Assembly: GCA_910588105.1 (NCBI GenBank) | Contig: CAJUQD010000008.1 | Coordinates: forward strand, 9,610 to 73,609 | DNA from: an uncultured Oscillospiraceae bacterium | Lineage (GTDB): Bacteria > Bacillota > Clostridia > Oscillospirales > Oscillospiraceae | Reading direction: 5' to 3' | Length of the DNA: 64,000 nucleotides | In this document: one piece after another, positions 61,238-64,000 of the stretch | How positions within the stretch are numbered: the stretch's first letter is position 1 | How the letters are laid out: the number at the start of each line of letters is the position of its first letter | Made by a program: the position numbers and the translations under genes | The notes under the pieces: generated by a model | Database searches by the model: none | What the model was told of the DNA's origin: nothing | The model's input: the letters and a program-made list of their open reading frames with translations, nothing else

Positions 61238-61728
61238 GATGCTCTTCCTGAAATTCGCAAATATCCCCGCTTGGACCCGTCGAGAATACGGCGGCTGTAA
61301 GGGCAGAGGAAAAACTGACCCCCGACTTGACTCCAGGGGGTGAAAAATGACCCCCGCACTGATTCCTGCACAACCTCTGAAAACCACCTGCGACAGCCAC
61401 CTTGCGGAATGGCGAAACACTGTGGTTTTCTCTCTGAATTTTCTGATACCGGCCACCCGCCCCAGCAAAAAGTGAAAATTCCGACCACCTATTGAAAAGC
61501 CCCGACCCGCTCTGCGGGGCGGTGTGGCTGGCCGAGGGGCGCATAAGCGACCCCCGGCCTTTATCCTGCACTTTTTTCGACCCCCCGGTTCACCTGCCAC
61601 TTTCAGTTGTGCCGAATTTGCTGGATGGCACACACCGGCCATACGGGTTTGCCACGGCTGTGCCTGCGGTGAGCGGCGGCTTGTTACCCTCCGGACACCA
61701 TCGGGGCCACACAGCGGCACACAGGCTG
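61238..61728. other. Non-coding GC-rich region of C
   Basis: No supported gene. Three copies of GACCCCCG on the plus strand at 61317, 61349 and 61549, possibly protein-binding repeats. It corresponds in position to the region between the HTH gene and mobC in A1/A2. Confidence 0.4.
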
Positions 61729-62163
61729 TCACGCTGAGTTGCACTTTTCACTACGGAGCGCGAGTGCCGTTGCGGCTCGATGACGTTCAGCCGCCGTGTC
61801 CATCTGCGCCAGCTGCTGTTCGTAGAACTGATCCAGAGCCAGTTGGATCGGACGGATGGTGTAGAGCAGATTGCCGTTGCGCTTCAGGCCAGCCTTGGTG
61901 GTGACGGATGTGTTCTCTGTACTGATGAGCTGCCGCTCCTCCAGCTCGCACACATACTTGCGGACGGTGTTGGCGCTCATCCTCACCGCTCTGCCGATAG
62001 TCTTGTAGCTGGGCCAGCACTGGTAGATGTTTCGGTTCTCGCAGCAGAGCAGGTACGAGTAGACAGCCAGCGCACCAGGCGACAGGCCCAGCAGGAATAT
62101 CTCGTTGGGCAGTTGAAAGTAGTTCTTGATTGGATCACGTTTGGGCCACGGTGTGTACTTCAA
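61729..62163 (-). CDS. HTH_36-type DNA-binding protein of C (short form)
   Basis: 144 residues from a TTG at 62163 with GGAGGT five bases upstream; overlaps the xis stop. Contains only the core: FQLPNEIFLLGLSPGALAVY and TIGRAVRMSANTVRKYVCEL, with a short basic tail. It lacks the first winged helix of the A1/A2 proteins, so the two halves are separable. Confidence 0.7.
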   Translation of the reverse strand: MKYTPWPKRDPIKNYFQLPNEIFLLGLSPGALAVYSYLLCCENRNIYQCWPSYKTIGRAVRMSANTVRKYVCELEERQLISTENTSVTTKAGLKRNGNLLYTIRPIQLALDQFYEQQLAQMDTAAERHRAATALALRSEKCNSA

Positions 62164-62372
62164 TCTGCACCTCCCTGGGTGTGCTGCGACACCCACTCCA
62201 CGAATTTCTCTTTGGGCACTACGAGCCTATTGCCGATTTTCAGAACAGGAAAATCCGGTTCATGCATCAACTCGTAGCCGCTGGACGATGAGACGCCCAG
62301 CACCTTTGCTACCGTTGCTGCGTTCAGGAACAGCGGCAGCTCGTCATAGTTCTTGTAGGCGGATTCTTTCAT
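62160..62372 (-). CDS. Excisionase-like HTH_17 protein of C
   Basis: 70 residues. LPLFLNAATVAKVLGVSSSS and GNRLVVPKEKFVEWVSQH; start after AAGGAGGCAAGTCCTAT. Closely similar to A1/A2 Xis. Confidence 0.82.
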   Translation of the reverse strand: MKESAYKNYDELPLFLNAATVAKVLGVSSSSGYELMHEPDFPVLKIGNRLVVPKEKFVEWVSQHTQGGAD

Positions 62373-62717
62373 ATAGGACTTGCCTCCTTGTCAGTTGTGA
62401 CGGTCTTTTCTCTCTGTGATGGAATACAGGACAGAGTGTGATAGCCGTCCACGCTGTTCCCTCCATACCAGAAAAACAAAAGACCTACACATCCTTGCTG
62501 GCAAAACGACCAGCGGTACAGAATGTCGTACCGCAAGGTCTTGCACAGCCTCAGATATGTAAGTCGGAAGTAGAGCGAGGCAGGTTGTTTAGTTGTTGTA
62601 ATCGAATATATGTTCTATATATAGGATACTTGATTGAGTAAGCTTTGTCAAGAGGGAGCGTATAAAATTTTTTGCAACTGGACATAATAAATAATTCTGC
62701 TGTGAGTGCCACTGAAA

Positions 62718-62755
62718 AAATACACCCGCAGAGGTTGACCCTTGCAGGTGTATTT
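62718..62755 (-). terminator. Terminator after the hsdM remnant
   Basis: On the minus strand AAATACACC / GGTGTATTT with an inner short stem, followed by TTTTTTC. The remaining 62373-62717 holds no gene. Confidence 0.75.
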
Positions 62756-62788
62756 CGTGAAGCATCATGATAGATGTGCATAGAACTA

Positions 62789-63817
62789 TCATTCCGGTGT
62801 CGTGTTTAGCTGCTGCATCAGCTCTTGGAAACCATCCAGTGCGCTCTGGAGATTTTCGATAATATCCAGAGCCAATACATCCGGCGCGGGCAGGCTGTCC
62901 AGGTCCGCAAGAGATTTGTCTTTGCTCCAGAAGATATCCAGACTGGCTTTATCCCGATCCAGAATTTTCTGAACGGCAAATTTCCTCCAGCGGCCATCCG
63001 GGTTATCCTCCGACCATGTCTCATGGCGCTGGTGCCGGTTCTCCGGATGGAAGCAGCAGATAAAATCCTCCAGATCGGCGTCAGTCATGGGATGCTGTTT
63101 CAGCGTGAAATGGACGTTGGTGCGGAAGTCGTACACCCACACCTCTTTCGTCTGCCGCTCCGGGCTGGCGGGGCGCTTGTCAAAGAAAATCACGTTTACC
63201 TTGACGCCCGGCTTGTAAAAAATCCCGGTGGGCAGATGCAGGATCGCGTGCAGGTCAGTGGTCTCCAGCAGCTTTCGGCGCACCGTCTCACCGGCCCCAC
63301 CCTCGAAGAGCACGTTGTCCGGCACAACCACCGCCGCCTTGCCCCTGGCGTTCAGGAGCGTATTGATGTGCTGGACAAAATTCAGCTGCTTGTTGGAGCT
63401 GGTGGTCCAGAAGTCGGTTCGGTTGTAAACCAGGTCTCCCTCCTCATTGGTGAAGGTAATGGAGGACTTCTTTCCGAAAGGCGGATTGGTCAGCACGTAG
63501 TCCACTCGGTAGCCGGGGGCGGTCAACAGCGCATCCCCCAAGGTAACGGGGGCGGTTCCGTAGATGTCTCCGATGTTGTGGAGGTACAAATTCATCAGTG
63601 CGGTTTTGTAGGTGGCTGGTACAATCTCACTTCCATAAAAGGTCTGATTTTTCAAAAATTCTTTCTGCTCCCGATCCAGGGTGTATCGTTCCGGGTGGGC
63701 GATGTATTCCTGAGCGGCAAGGAAAAATCCGACGCTGCTACAGCATAGGTCTGCAATGATCTTCATCGGCTCCAGGCGGAGATAAGGTACAATAAGTTGC
63801 GCAAATAAAAAAGACAA
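62789..63817 (-). pseudogene. hsdM: Type I restriction DNA methylase (HsdM), N-terminus lost, motif I decayed
   Basis: 342 residues remain of a family usually near 500. NPPFGKKSS (motif IV) and the target-side region (VVVPDNVLFEGGAGE, LPTGIFYKPGVKVN) are intact, but motif I, normally DPACGTGGF, reads DLCCSSVGFF, and the region before it with the usual helical domain is missing. At the 5' side the IS256-type transposase gene starts 62 bases away on the other strand, so IS insertion probably removed the start. Unlikely to bind SAM. HsdS and HsdR not seen. Confidence 0.8.
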
Positions 63818-63878
63818 GGTTTGCAGTTCTCTGGTAGAATGAAGTATGGATACACCATTCAGAGAGGAGAGAGCAAAC

Positions 63879-64000
63879 CATGTCAGAGAAGATTGTACAG
63901 CTAAATGAAGAAGTAATCAAGGGTCAACTTAAGGAGCTGGTTCGTGGGAGCGTGGAAGAAACGCTGAATGAGCTGCTGGAGCAGGAAGCGGAGAAGCTGA
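63879..64000 (+). CDS. IS256-family transposase, N-terminal part (cut by window end)
   Basis: 40 residues visible: MSEKIVQLNEEVIKGQLKEL and VRGSVEETLNELLEQEAEKL, the typical start of Mutator/IS256 transposases. AGAGGAGAGAGCAAACC precedes the ATG. Its left terminal repeat must lie between the hsdM remnant and 63879. Confidence 0.75.

Larger units (their letters stand above)
59203..64000. mobile_element. Element C: integrase end of a fifth tRNA-Thr element (continues to the right)
   Basis: att core 4, arm sites, integrase, DUF6809, frameshifted small gene, HTH_36, xis, then a broken HsdM and an IS256-type transposase. No relaxase or mobC in the visible part. The right end is outside the window. 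Confidence 0.75.

Noticed and set aside
1..64000. CRISPR arrays
   Set aside because: No regularly spaced direct repeats with unique spacers were seen on either strand.

Overview
The window looks like the chromosome of a GC-rich, gut-type Clostridia bacterium, most likely of the Oscillospiraceae. This is inferred from strong AGGAGG ribosome binding sites, Firmicutes-type recombinases, DUF6809/DUF6076-type proteins, LytTR regulators and a hexuronide operon. About 7 kb at the left is metabolic; the rest is a stack of mobile elements. No rRNA, complete tRNA or CRISPR array was seen.

Layout. 1-6538: the end of a membrane-anchored GH3 glycosidase, then an operon of GH2 hydrolase, GPH symporter, mannonate dehydratase and SDR mannonate oxidoreductase (glucuronide use). 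6721-15674: end of an element S with two small regulators (one frameshifted), two ParB-like proteins, a small conserved protein and three consecutive large serine recombinases. S abuts a tyrosine integrase gene cut exactly after its HDLRH box; the missing integrase half is not in the window.

15675-64000: five elements in a row, A1-B1-A2-B2-C. The junctions at 28604, 36113, 51286 and 59203 are four copies of a 45-bp core that is the 3' part of tRNA-Thr(GGT), starting at the anticodon loop. A1 and A2 are mobilizable elements (integrase, DUF6809, cysteine-peptidase-like secreted protein, relaxase, MobC, HTH protein, Xis, DUF6076). Each carries the same four-gene cargo: LytTR response regulator, GHKL sensor kinase, a GH3 glycosidase with swapped domain order and a membrane anchor, and a multi-span membrane protein. 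B1 and B2 are about 7.5-8 kb elements with a Xis-Int fused gene containing an internal promoter, an HUH replication protein, an FtsK-type ATPase (one protein in B1, two in B2) and a secreted SLH protein as cargo. C has an A-like integrase end, a decayed HsdM gene and the start of an IS256-type transposase.

The strongest candidate for an undescribed system is the LytTR/kinase/GH3/membrane module found twice in the same gene order as cargo of two tRNA-Thr elements. Next are the B-element features: the Xis-Int gene with two possible products, and a right-end region whose stems are kept by paired base changes.
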